This document shows, piece by piece, positions 37,001-48,281 of a stretch of DNA of 64,000 nt (within the stretch, counting starts at the first letter, position 1; every line of letters starts with the position of its first letter). Source of the stretch: Viola odorata (Eukaryota > Streptophyta > Magnoliopsida > Malpighiales > Violaceae). Both the position numbers and the translations under genes were made by a program. The stretch is taken from positions 73,516,483-73,580,482 of the forward strand of contig OY829540.1 of the NCBI GenBank assembly GCA_963691705.1, written 5' to 3'. Under the pieces are notes generated by a model, which saw only the letters and a program-made list of their open reading frames with translations, was not told the origin of the DNA and did not search any database.

Positions 37001-39482
37001 GTTTGGCCACATCAAGCTCCATCACGACTTCTACAATTTCTTCACTCACTTCCACCTTCTTTTCCAACTCATTCAACTCAATGAGATCCACACTTCTTGT
37101 CAGCACATACTCTAAAGGATCTACATTATCAAGCTCAAAAACATCTACCTCATCCAAATCAATAATGTTAATAAAATTGACGCTATGTAAATCCTCAGGA
37201 AACCGCATGGCATCATACATGTTAAAAGTTATTATCTCGCCCATAAATTCCAGAGTTAAGCATCCACCAAAAACATCAATTTTTGCTCTAGCAGTCCTAA
37301 GAAAAGGCCTACCCAACAAAATTTCAGTCGACTTAGTAGTGTACTCATTCTCCATATCTATTACATAAAAATCAGCGGGAAAGATAAAGTCGTTAACTTG
37401 AACCAAAACGTCCCTAATTACTCCTACCGGATAAATTATGGAACGATCAGCCAATTGAATTACCATTCTAGTTTCCTGTAATTCACCGATGTTCATACTC
37501 TTAAAAAGTGTCAAAGACAACACATTTATACCAGCACCTAAGTCACAGAGTGCCTTATCAATGGTCTTTTCACCTATCTTGCAAGGAATCACAAATGTTC
37601 CTCCATCCTTGCACTTGTTTGGCAACTTCTTCTGGAAAACAGCTGAGATGTTCTCATTCAGATTAATCCTCTCTACTTCTGCAAGACGCTTCCTGTTAGT
37701 GCATAATTCTTTTAAAAATTTAGCGTACTTGGGAATTTGAGAAATCATATCAAGAAGCAGAACATTAATAGCCACTTTACGAAATAAGTCTAGAATAACT
37801 TTCTCTTCCTTTACCTTCTTGGTCTTTTCAGACCTTTCAGGGAAAGGAAGAGGGATTACCTGTTGTTCCTTCCTGATCAGCACTGGTTCTGGAGCTGGTT
37901 TTACCTGTGCTGGTTTTTCAGAGATTATTTCCACCTCTGGTTCGGGCTGGTCTGGAATAAGAACTTCTGATGGTTTGGCAAGGGTCGTTCCGGATGTAAA
38001 TTCAGCTCCACTCCTCAATGTCATCGTGCATGCATCATGTTTCGGATTGTTCACAGTAGTTGATGGTAACTTCCCTTGCTCTTGCTTGTTGCTTTTCAGC
38101 TCCACCACTTCTCTTTGTATGGCTGATATACTAGCTTGTGTGGTTTGCATAAATTGCTTGATCATATCTTCCATCGACGGGCCAGTGAGCATTAGGGGCT
38201 GTTGTGGCGCCGGTAACTGTGGAACAGTTGGTTTGGGCACGAAATTTTGGAAGTTTACTGGTGGTGTTTGGTGTGTTTGAGCTTGGGGTTGGTTATTGGA
38301 TGAATATTGGTTTGGTAGATGTACTACAACGTCGGAGTTTGTGTTCTCTTTCCAACCAGGGTTATTGTTGAACTGATTTTGGTACTGATTTTGGTTATTT
38401 TGATTGAATCTGGCTTTGTGAGGTGGGTATTTTCCATATTCCTGCCGGTACTGCATTACTAAGTTGACCTCTTCGGGTGTTCCATGGTTCAATATGCAGT
38501 CATCTGTATGGTGTCCTAGCTGGCCGCATGTACCACACATGATGGTAGGTTGTACTTGATGTACTTGTACCTGTGATTGTGATTGTCCTGCTAAAATCCT
38601 CAAACGATCAGAAAGTTCAGTCAATTGAGTTTGAATTGAGGACACATTACCAGTTGGCGTTTCTCTTTCACTTGATTCATTGTGGAAGCTATTTTCAGCC
38701 AAGGTTTCAATCAAATGGTTAGCTCTTGTGAGAGTGCAATCTTGTAGTGCGCCTCCTGCAGCTCCATCCACTACTAACTTGTCTCTCATGCACAAACCGT
38801 CATAGAAATATTGTACTGAATTCCAATCAGAAACTCCATGGTTTGGGCAGATTTCCTGTAGGTCTCTGAACCGTTGGTAGTACTCCCCAAAGCTCTCCAT
38901 AGGATTCTGTTTGATAGACACAATATCCTTCCTAGCACTTCCAGCCTTTCCAGAGGACCAATATTTGTTGAGAAAGGTACTTAACATCTGCTGCCATGTA
39001 TTTATGGAGTTGTGAGGAAGGCTAAGGAACCAATTCCTAGCTTTATCCTCTAGGGTCCATGGAAAAACTCGGAGTTTAGCTCGGTTGATATCCACTCTTG
39101 GGGGTTTGTGAGTGTCACATTCCCAATGGAAGTACTACAAGTATTTGTATGGGTTCTCCTTAGGCAAACCGTAGAATTTCTTGAGGTTATGGATCATGTT
39201 TGGTTTTTGATTCCAATCATATTCTACGGGCGGATATTGGATACAAAAGTGTGTATCCGGTGGTGGTCCTTCATTGTTTCTCTGTCTGAAGGTCTGTTCT
39301 GGAGGAGGAGGTGGTGGCTGGTTTTTTTGGTGGACATCCATGGCTGGTTGCTGAAAATTATTTTCTGGTTGCTGTTCTTCAGGAACAACCCTCTGATTTT
39401 TCGCTTGCTTCCTGTACTCTGTTTCTCTTCTTGTAATTTTTGGGTTGTACGGAATCAATTCTGAATTAGAGGTCCTGGTCAT
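34023..39482 (-). pseudogene. Athila gag-pol polyprotein with in-frame stops
   Basis: A single minus-strand frame of 1,820 codons starts MTRTSNSELIP, matching the start of the related plus-strand element at 55037. Order: gag domain (WFLSLPHNSINTWQQM region), CCHC knuckle CGTCGQLGHHTDDC, protease CDLGAGINVLSL, RT with [20 protein letters not shown] and catalytic FMDDF, RNase H (CDASNNSVGAVLGQ; YTTMEKELFAIVFAL), integrase zinc finger and core ([36 protein letters not shown]). It is broken by TAG at 39135-39137, TGA at 35232-35234 and TAA at 34872-34874. The frame is otherwise intact over 5.4 kb. Confidence 0.93.
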
Positions 39483-39512
39483 ACACAAAGAAAATTAATT
39501 AGTACCGATGAA

Positions 39513-39530
39513 TCTCCGGCAACGGCGCCA
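39513..39530 (-). other. Athila A primer-binding site
   Basis: On the minus strand TGGCGCCGTTGCCGGAGA, complementary to the 3' end of a plant tRNA-Asp with one mismatch to the site of the plus-strand element at 54986. It lies 5 bp from the LTR end. Confidence 0.88.
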
Positions 39531-39535
39531 AAATT

Positions 39536-40810
39536 TGATGGTTCTCGAAACCGTAAAAAATAAATGAATACAATTCACCTATGCTCATGCAAATAAGAAC
39601 AGTAGCAAGTGGTAAAAGGATCGTTCCTTAGGGATTCGGTGGACAATTAATATTCCTTGTAAATGACAAGATAAGTAACGGGTGGTAAATACCAATATTG
39701 AGTTGTTGTATTGTAATGGATTAAATAACAGAAATAACATAAACAATAAAGAAAGTGATTTGTGTGTGTGTTCAAAGGTGACAAGTTCCCAGTAAGGATT
39801 CGACTAAGCACATGAATTAAACTGATTGATCATTGATTCAAGTATTTTCAAGACCGAACTTATAGGCGGCTATAGAGACCAGGTGTTCACCTAAATCTCC
39901 TGCTCTTCTCCTAAACAAGGCTAATAAAGAGACACTCTATTAGAAGCCCCTAATCAGTTTGACAATCCTAAGAGACACTCTATAGAATTTAATCAAACGA
40001 TTGATAATTCACAGGGAGAGACCGATCCCAAGTCTGGGATAAAAATCATATAAACCTGACTCTATTCATTTTCTGTTCTGATCCGTCAATCAGATAGTTG
40101 CCTTCGCATCTCTCTTTACAATGTAGACTCCAAAGTATTAAGAGAAGACTGTAATTAATCAAATCCTATTTGTAGATGATCAGGCTTCAATAGGAATAAG
40201 ATTAACTTGACATTTAACTAAAACAAATAGAGATATAAGTTGGAATTTAGTAAGAACAATTAGATCTCACAATCAATTATTCATGGCAATGAATCCTTAC
40301 AAGGAAAATAGAATTTAGCCAAGCATCATCATAATAAATATATAAAAGAGATTATAAGCATAAAAAGGAATTTAATTAATTAAAGAAGAAAGGGAATAGC
40401 AACAACGTTCAAGCTATTGCAATGGAGTTGTGTTGTCTCTGCCAAGAAGAAAGAAATATGCTATGTAAAAGATTCCTTAAATAATAAAAATCACTTAATT
40501 GTCTAAATCCAAAATTCAAAAATAGGAAAATATCTAATAATATTTGTTCCACAATCCTAACAGAAGCGTAGGAGATATTCAGCGGAAGCAGGAATTCTCG
40601 TTCCAACAGGAGACTGCAAGACAAAATCTTCTAGAATAAACAGCAGCCACAAAATTGCTCTGTAACAAACGGTTTCAGCTCCTAAGGAATGAAATGCTGT
40701 CCAACAACGTTCTCTGCAATAAAGGAGTGAAAAACTCAAGAATTAGCAGTATCATCGTCCTAAAATAGACATAAAAGACGACAATAAATAGACATTTAAC
40801 GCTCCAATCA
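39536..40810 (-). repeat. Athila 5' LTR (element A)
   Basis: 1275 bp. Pairs with 28679-29980. Followed on its right by target duplication GGCCT and then receptor kinase exon sequence. Confidence 0.95.
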
Positions 40811-40835
40811 GGCCTCGTGGTGCTGAAGTACGTGT

Positions 40836-43800
40836 CTATTGTCAATTCTTCATTTCAAATTGTCATTCCTGAAACTAAAATTCACAACCAAAGATGGTTT
40901 ACAGTTACCTGGGAAGGGATAAGGAGATTGTCACGGAATAGAAGAAGAGAAGAAGATTTGAAAAAGAGAGGGAAGCAACGGTCAAGTTAAACGGAGGGAA
41001 AGAAGGAAGCTAGCTACATTCCAAAGCAACAGCTGGCAGCAATTGTTATTTGTCTTTTACAGTAGTATTAGTAGTTGGTATTGTGCATGTTCTGCACTTT
41101 GTTTTTATCTTTCAATTAAAGGATTGCTAGGAATCTGTTTATTGTGATCTGAAGTCCATGAAGGATTACAAATATGGCTGTAAAAAACATTATGGATATG
41201 AATTTCTATTGTGAAAAATCTGTTCTGCTCTCAATGAGGCTACAGTTGGTTCAATGAACCATTATTTACAGTAATTATTCCTATCTATCTTTCCAGCTGC
41301 GCAAATCCTCCATTCTACTTCATTCCTCCCTTCTCTGAATATTCCCACCATAAAGCTGCAACCTCTCTCACGTTTTCCCTATTTCCTAAATCCAAGTTAC
41401 TACCTTTATTGCATTTCTGGGAATACAGCGTGGTCTTGACCTTGAAATTCTTGGGTTACTCGTTGTGTAAGCCTTCTACACCTTCCAGCTTGCAACAGAG
41501 ATGCTATAAAGTAATACGGTCCAAATTCTTTAGGAGGCTTGTACGTCTGATTACTCAGGTCAAATCCAATCCTCTGAATTTCTGACCTATTAAAATATTT
41601 TCCAGCGGCTGGGAATAGTGCAAGCTGCACCTGAAGATAGTCGTCAGCATTGAAAAAAGGGTTCTGAAGAAGAACAGAACCAGGAGTGAGGCTCAGTTTT
41701 ACCCAAAGGCTCATCTCCAATGAATGAAACATGTTCGCGCTGGACAACTCCCTAAAGGAGGCCGCCCTGAAGTACAGCGTCCCTTGGTATGGATAGGAAC
41801 AATCACAGCTCTGTGGGCTAAGATTCTGTTCGGGGGGGCACATTTTGCTCCCACAGTTAGCCAGGCTAGTGGAATAAGGCTTTGTAGACTGCTGCTGGAG
41901 TTGACAGTAATTAGTATTTGAGAGAGCATTGCACACCGGGTTTCCTATAAGTCTGAGGACATGATAGACAAATGAGAATTGATGGCCTAAGTAGAGAGGA
42001 CAACACAATTTCTTGTACATTTGAGCTCCATATTAAGTTGACTTCCTCACATTAATGTATTTGTGTACTCCACTGTTAGTGTTACGGAGGAAATCTGGTT
42101 GTTCTGCAGATCAACAAGCTGGAGTTGCGGACTAATGGTATTGCCCATATACAGTGTGCCATTGAGCGAATTGCTCCGCAATAATCTGCCAAATTCTCAA
42201 GACATGAACAATAATCCTAATGCTCAACTGGGATTTCTTTGATCAAACCTAAACTTACACTTGCTGTATTTGCGGAAAACTGAAGACCTTTGGAGCATTG
42301 TTGTAAAAACCGGACCGGCCCGGCCGGTTCGACCGGTCCGACCGGGGACCGGTGGCCTGACCGGTCCGGTTAACCCCCTAAAACCGGACTCTTGCTGACC
42401 CGGAAAAAACCCGGGTGACCCGGCGGTTCAACCGGAGACCCGGTGACCCGGTGCCGGGTCAAACCGGGTCAAACCGGGTTGGCCACTCCTTTCCTTTAAT
42501 CCCATTTCATTAATTCATTTTTTTGTTTGTGTTTTTAGTTTATAAGGTAATTAATTAAATTTTATATTTATAAAAATATATAAATAATATTATTAAATAG
42601 ACCGGGTCGATACTACCGGTTGAACCCGGTTGAACCTTTGACCCTCTCGCCCTCTGACCTGTCCGGGTCAATGTCCCGGGCCGGGTTTTACAACCTTGCT
42701 TTGGAGGCAATTGACCTTGAAGCGATCCACATTCCATAACTCTATGCACATTGTTGTAATTTCCAAATTAGAGAGATGAGAGTTAAGATTTGAGACTACA
42801 CAATATTAAACCATTGAGTGCTTACAAAGTGGTTAGTGATGGTAGGGTGGAAAACCAAACAGGGGGATCTGATGGGTCAAAAGAGTTATTACTGAGATCC
42901 CTGTGAAAATGATCAGTTCAGCAGACTCTATAGATTAATGACAAATAAAAAGGTACAAGAAAGTTAAACTTTAAGAACTCTTCAATTTAATCACTTACAC
43001 GTAATTGAGATTATTCATTTGAGTCAAGTTCGGCAAAGGGCCTGTAAGCCTATTATGCGCTAGATTTCTGAACAGGAAAAGCAAGAATTAACAAAAAACA
43101 TTTAGACTTCAAAGTGAGTAAAAAGTGGGAGTAACATGCGACTAGAAGTATTTCAAACCATCTAATTGACTATTGAGTATGGAAATACCCACAATTCATT
43201 GATGTTAACGAGGTTGTTCAAGCTTGGTGGAACCTTCCCTGTTAAAGAATTTCTATCTAGCCGACTGTAGCAAATCAGAAAAGTCAAGACGGCAATAAAT
43301 CATAGACTGATACTTACTTTCACAATGCTAGTAAGTTTAAGATACAAAATTGGGTGTGAGGGGACAGTTTTTCACTCACAGAACCTCAAGAGTCTGAACA
43401 AGCACTAACGTGGAAGGGATATGTCCAGTAAGTTGGTTCCCGTCAAATAGTCTGCCTTCAAAGAACACAATTACCAATTAGCATGACCAGGAAAGGAGAA
43501 AAAGAAAAGTAAAAGTCCACTGGAATGGTTATCCACTTACACATGTATCAATACCATAACAGAGCTGAAGATTTCTGCTGGAATGGGACCAGAAAGCTGG
43601 TTTTTATTGAAGCGGCTGTTCTTCCAAGAAAAGAAACACAGATAGAGATTTGTGTGAGTTCATTTTTGGTTATGGTTCACTTAATTATCACACTGGGGGT
43701 AGGTGGCATATATGAAGATACTCACAAGTGCTTAGCCTTTAGAAGGAGGTCCAAGCCAGGGGTAGAGACTGTTGATACAGGGAGAGGCCCTGTAAGTTTA

Positions 43801-43887
43801 TTGTCTGAAAGGTCCAACCAGTAGAGTTTGGAAAGTTTACCCAGGGATGGAGGGATTCGACCAGTGAAATTGTTTGAGTTAAGAGCC
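40836..43887 (-). pseudogene. Receptor kinase ectodomain exons (LRRs and membrane-proximal domain)
   Basis: Small phase-conserved LRR exons on the minus strand encode NNFTGRIPPSLGKLSKL, NQLSGPIPAEIFSS, NQLTGHIPSTLVLVQTL, NSLTGKVPPSLNNLVNI, NRLTGPLPNLTQMNNL and DLSNNSFDPSDPPVWFSTLP. The next exon (MECGSLQGQLPPK) is cut by a hAT element. The 41482-41952 exon gives LIGNPVCN, several cysteines including SCDCSYPYQGTLYFRA, and GFDLSNQTYKPPKEFGPYYF, the subfamily's membrane-proximal block. Exons for the signal peptide and first LRRs should lie at higher coordinates, but BRF1-like sequence begins there instead. Confidence 0.9.
42296..42698. mobile_element. Non-autonomous hAT element in an LRR exon, 403 bp
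   Basis: Perfect 8-bp duplication CTTTGGAG (42288-42295 and 42699-42706). Ends are CATTGTTGTAAAAACC and the complement of CAAGGTTGTAAAACCC. Both subterminal parts are dense in ACCGG/CCGGT and ACCCGG units in both orientations. No coding sequence. It interrupts the exon encoding SLQGQLPPK and VFSFPQIQQV. Confidence 0.95.
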
Positions 43888-44261
43888 CTGTAATAAAATG
43901 AAGTTTTGGTCAAAAACGCAATTAATTTTTGGTGAACAAGGTTATATTAATAAAATATAGACTCAAAAAGAAGACATGCATGTTCAATTGTATTTTAAAT
44001 AAAACAAAAATTACTCCACCGTCCATTGCTTATAATTTGATGTACGTTTTGGAGGAAGTAAACTTATACAAATAAAATGAAGTTTTGGTCTTTCAAGGTA
44101 AATTTTCAATTACTCCACCGTTTACATTTAAAAAGAATTAATTGCGTTTTATTTGCAAATTAAATTACAATTTATAATACAATTAATTACTTTATTGAAA
44201 TTTTTCTATTTTGTTTTTAAATATTAAATTTCCGACCCGTTGGAAACTTAGGATATCAACT
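43888..44261. other. Junction between receptor kinase and BRF1-like pseudogenes
   Basis: AT-rich 370 bp linking two 5'-truncated or decayed genes that face each other's upstream sides. AATAAAATGAAGTTTTGGTC occurs twice (about 43894 and 44073) and ATTACTCCACCGT twice (about 44010 and 44108), so the stretch contains a degenerate local duplication. No exon was found. Confidence 0.55.
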
Positions 44262-45075
44262 TACGTTTCGACAGACAAGTCCGTCGCAACTTTCTTTTCT
44301 TCTCTTCTGCTTCTTTTCTCTCTCCGCCACCTCCAACCACCAGCAGTCACCCTCGGCACACCGAGGCCCAGGAGGCCAGTCACTTAGGCTTCTCGTCGCT
44401 TCCACCTACCAGATCTGTCGTCGCTCCCCTTGAAGAAACAAGCGAGAACGACACCGGCCACCACCTCCGTCCAGCCTCTCGGACTCCAACCCGCATCTTC
44501 GGCAACCCCTCATCCCACATTTCCACGCCCACAGACCGGCAGCTGATCTCTTCTTCATCCCCGAAATCAATTCCCGTATGTTCTTACTTTGTTTTGGGAA
44601 GTTATAAATAGAAAATGTGCGACTATGTTTCTTGTATATAATATATTATGATTTGCGTGTTTCTCAATTATTTCCCCTTTTTTTATCATCTGATTTAGAG
44701 ATTTTTGCATGATTTTATTTTCTTCTTTTCCTGCATGTTTTTATGAAAAAATTTAGGACTCGTGTGACTGTTTTGTTTATGCATCAAACCCAGAAATTTA
44801 TTTCAGATGTAAATTGTACCACAGGAAGTATCATAAGACAATGATTTCTTTGGCCCCGTGCTTTGATATTAAGGAGTCAATTGGCATAACATGATCACTG
44901 CTTTGAACACTCCTTACCCTTCTAGAATCATGATAATCTAGGTGTGCATTTAAAGCATGATTTTAGGAATAGAGTGCCCTGTTTTGACCTGTGAAACCAA
45001 CTGTCTAGTGCCCTCTAAGCTGAGATGATTCTAGCAAAAATTGAACATGTTTTGTGAGCTGAATTTTTTTGATTA

Positions 45076-45218
45076 GTGCAAAAAGTGGAAGTTCAGGGAG
45101 TTGGAGTGCCCTAAAAGAACAAGCACTGCTCTAAGTCAAAAAGAAAATTAAAGGAAGGGGCAAAAAGTTGAAGTTCAGGGAGTGGGAGTGCTCGAAAAGA
45201 ACAAGAACTGCTCAAGAA
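45076..45218 (+). repeat. Local tandem duplication, period ~82 bp
   Basis: Two near-copies of AAGTTCAGGGAGT(T/G)GGAGTGC followed by AAAAGAACAAG in the intron before the second BRF1-like exon. Confidence 0.8.
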
Positions 45219-45331
45219 ATTGTGTTGTTAATTTAACCTTTGCCATGATTCTTTTATTCGTCTCATTATTAACCATATGTGAGTATTGCTAACTTAATAT
45301 CTTCGTGCAGCTCTTTGTGATATGTTGGATG

Positions 45332-45933
45332 TAGGGGTGGCAATATGGGACGGACGGACGTCCATGGTGCAATCCCATTTGTCCATTGAATAAATGGACG
45401 GACTTGTCCAAGTCCATTTAATAAACGGACGGACAAAACCCGTCCATCTAAATTTGGACGGACGGGACGGGTTCCCGTCCAATAATAATTCTTTATGGGA
45501 ATTGAATTTTTTAAAAAAAAAATTTTATTTTTGAAAAATAATATTTTTGGAAAATTTTTTTTTTTTTGAAAAATTATTATTTTCGAAAAATAAGAATAAT
45601 GTTTTTGAAAAATAATATTTTTTTTAAAAAAAAAAATTGAAAAATAATTATTTTCGAAAAATAAGACGAAAAATAAGAGTACTTTTTTTGAAAAAAAATA
45701 TTTTTTTTTAAAAAAAAAAATTGAAAAATAATTATTTTTGAGAAATTAATTATTTTTTAAAAAATTAAATAATAAACGGACGGACGGGAACCCGTTGGGT
45801 TTGTCCCGTCCGTCCGTATATGTAGTTGGACGGGTCTAACCCAACCCATTTATTAAATGGACATGGACGGACGGGACGGGCATATGGACGGACGGGACGG
45901 ACAAATGGACAATTGTCCATATTGCCACCCCTA
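45332..45933. mobile_element. Non-autonomous hAT element, 602 bp
   Basis: Inverted ends TAGGGGTGGCAATATGG, with perfect 8-bp duplication GTTGGATG (45324-45331, 45934-45941). Subterminal arrays of GGACGG/CCGTCC in both orientations; the middle is T/A-rich. No ORF. It splits the BRF1-like exon 45311-46003. Confidence 0.96.
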
Positions 45934-46093
45934 GTTGGATGTGACCAGAGCCTTAGGCATGAGTGGTGATGCCATAGCCCACGATGCTAAGAGATATAAT
46001 CGAGTATGATTTCTTCCACCTATACATTGTTATTCCATAACTCTTTTGGTCAAGTTATCAAGTTTCTAATTGTCTACCACGTGAAGATGGCAG

Positions 46094-47943
46094 TAGGGGT
46101 GTTCATCGGAATTTCGGAATGGAATTCCGAAATTCCAAAATAAAGTTTGGAAAAAAAATTTCGGAATTTCGGAATTCGGAACGGAAATTAAATTTCGAAA
46201 CGGAACGGAATGAATCCTGGAAAGTTCCCGAAATTATATATATATATATTAATATATGACATATTAATTAAGTATTTTAAATTTTTGTTTTTAATCCAAC
46301 AAGCAACTTGCAGTTGCAAGTTCCACGACGTCGTTCAAGACTTCAAGTTCCAACTTCCTTCCATCAAAGTTCCACGACGCCGTCCCGACTTCAAGATCCA
46401 ACTTCCTAATTTCCTAAACACTAAAAACAACCCTAATCTAGTAATCCCTAAATCATCGCACCACGCCCGCTCTCAGCCGCTCCTTCTCCTCTCTCGCAGT
46501 CGCAGCTTCGCTCCTCGACGGCGAGGAGGACCCTCGTTCCTCGCAATCGTTCTTCTCCTCTCTCTCTCAGGCTCAGCCCTAAATCATCACTACGCTCGCT
46601 CTTCTCCTCTCTCGCAGTCGCAGGCTCGCTCCTCGACGACGTCAACCTCGCAGCCTCGCTCCTCGACGGCGAGGACCCTCGCTCCTCTGCAATCGCCGAT
46701 TCCTTTCTCCTCTCCTCTCCAATCTTCGCCGTTCCATTTCGTCTCCTCTGGTAAGTCCAAACTCTAATTTTGAAATTCCTTTTTTATCAATCCCTAACAT
46801 GCTTCTGTTAGTTTAATGTATTATGTTTCTTTAATTTTGAAATTCTCCTCTGGTTTAATGTTGGTTTCTGTTAGTTTATATGAATCTCAGCTCTTATACT
46901 GGTCTTAGTTTGTAAATGTTATTGGAGAGTAATTTATACTGGTCTTAGTTTATATGAATCTCAGCTCTTAGTTTGTTATATCCACTGTGAAATTAGAGAG
47001 TAATTTATTTATTAAAATGACAGTGTTGTTGCTTCTGTGTCTCCTCAGCTCTTATACTTGCATACAGCTTCGACTTGGAGGGATTTATATGAACATGGCA
47101 TTTTTGTTTTTCTGCCTTGAACATGAACTTGTGTTGATGCTTATTTATGGTTGTAATTATTATTGTGTCGTGATTGTGTAAGTCTTAGGAAGAATTAATA
47201 TATATGGTAGAATTGTGTTGCTGGCTTGCAGCTTGTTGCTGTGTTTGTTTTAAATTTTACGCAAACAATCCCGATTGCCTAATTAATGGAGAATTGGATT
47301 GGGAAGAGATGAGAATTGTGTTGCTGGCTTGCTGCTTGTTGCTAAGTTAGATACATTTGGAGAATATAACATATATTTTAAATTTACATTTGGAGAATAT
47401 AACAAGGGCTTGCTGCTTGTTGCTAAGTTAGATACAATCTCTTTTTCATGAAGTAACAACTCTTAGATATTGAATGATTGAATCTTCATCTCTTTGCTGC
47501 TCAAACCCATGTCTAATATTTATTTGTTGGTTGCAGGCTTGCAGGCTGCAGCTGCCAACAGCAAGAAGGATGCAAAATAATTAAATTAATTAGCAAACAT
47601 GTAGTCATGTACTTTAATTTTTGAAATATTATGTTCTTGCTCAAACATGTAGTCATGTCTGTAATTTTTGGAGTACTATGTTCATGTTCTGTAATTTTTT
47701 CAGTTTTAGATTGATAATAACTAATTTGGAAGTTTTTAGTTTTTAATTTTTTTTAAAAAAAAAAATAGTTTGGAAGTTCGGAATTCCGAAATTCTGAAAT
47801 TCCGTTCCATAATAATTTCGGAATCGGAATTTCGGAATGTGTAAATTACGGAACGGAACGGAATGAATTTTAAAAATTTCGGAATTCCGAAATTCCGAAG
47901 TTCGGAAGTTCGGAATTTCGGAAAATTCCGATGAACAGCCCTA
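46094..47943. mobile_element. Non-autonomous hAT element, 1.85 kb
   Basis: Inverted ends TAGGG(G/C)TGTTCATCGGAA and perfect 8-bp duplication GATGGCAG (46086-46093, 47944-47951). Subterminal parts are dense in GGAATTCCGAAATTCC-type palindromic units. The interior has a repeated CT-rich leader-like block (46445-46750) ending CTCTG|GTAAGT, an intron-like span, and TTGCAG|GC at about 47538. This resembles a spliced gene whose transposase exons were deleted. No transposase motif is seen. It splits the BRF1-like exon that starts at 46087. Confidence 0.95.
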
Positions 47944-47989
47944 GATGGCAGTGGAGCGGAGTTTTACCAAGGGGCGTAGGACAGATCAA

Positions 47990-48281
47990 GTACAAGCTGC
48001 TTGCCTTTACATTGCATGCCAGTAAGGGGGTCATACCTATTTTCTCTTTCTAGAGGGTTCTAGAAAGTGCTATTTTCCTTTAAAGTTATGTTATTGAGTA
48101 CTTATGGCCTGTTTGTTTTCCTCTTTTTGTGCAGTACAAGCTGCTTGCCTTTACATTGCATGCCGGTAAGGGGGTCATACCTATTTTCTCTTTCTAGAGG
48201 GTTCTAGAAAGTGCTATTTTCCTTTAAAGTTGTTATGTTATTGAGTACTTATGGCCTGTTTGTTTTCCTCTTTTTGTGCAG
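47990..48281 (+). repeat. Tandem duplication of a BRF1-like exon end and intron
   Basis: 47990-48133 and 48134-48281 are near-identical (144 and 148 bp), each containing the exon end GTACAAGCTGCTTGCCTTTA, the donor and the following intron to its acceptor. Copy one ends the exon in CCA|GTAAGG, copy two in CCG|GTAAGG. The second retains the original arginine codon when joined to 48282. Confidence 0.92.

Larger units (their letters stand above)
28679..40810 (-). mobile_element. Athila-type Ty3/gypsy retrotransposon, 12.1 kb
   Basis: LTRs at 28679-29980 and 39536-40810 start TGATGG and end AATCA on the plus strand. The 5-bp target duplication GGCCT is perfect (28674-28678, 40811-40815). On the minus strand the order is LTR, tRNA-Asp-type primer-binding site, gag, protease, RT, RNase H, integrase, a separate third ORF, a long 3' noncoding region, a polypurine tract and LTR. 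The third ORF after integrase is the hallmark of Athila. It inserted into the exon encoding the juxtamembrane/transmembrane part of the receptor kinase. The coding frames contain only in-frame stops and no frameshifts. Confidence 0.96.
19463..43887 (-). pseudogene. LRR receptor kinase pseudogene, HPCA1-like (subfamily VIII-1)
   Basis: Minus-strand exon blocks in order are 43726-43887, 43541-43615, 43380-43451, 43193-43264, 42999-43067, 42826-42900, 42259-42741 (hAT inside), 42051-42185, ~41482-41952, 40811-40835 plus 28536-28673 (split by Athila), 28299-28438, 28002-28220, 27699-27934 and 19463-19935. They encode LRRs, the cysteine-bearing membrane-proximal ectodomain, a transmembrane helix, a kinase and the terminus FDYSGGYTISAKVEPK typical of this subfamily, whose member HPCA1 senses extracellular H2O2. 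It is dead for several reasons: the signal peptide and first LRR exons are absent; Athila and hAT elements interrupt exons; one base is missing in the exon after the P-loop exon (G-run near 28153); and another is missing before MTQQL near 19915. The copia element sits in the last intron. The boundary of the ectodomain exon near 41482 is uncertain. Confidence 0.9.

Noticed and set aside
36724..38280. Plus-strand Ser-rich ORFs opposite Athila A gag-pol
   Set aside because: Opposite the true gag-protease frame, with no domain. Shadows.
46210..46767. 185-codon ORF inside the 1.85-kb hAT element
   Set aside because: Ser/Arg/Leu low complexity from a duplicated CT-rich block. No BED finger, hAT dimerisation block or catalytic motif was found. 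More likely leader sequence.
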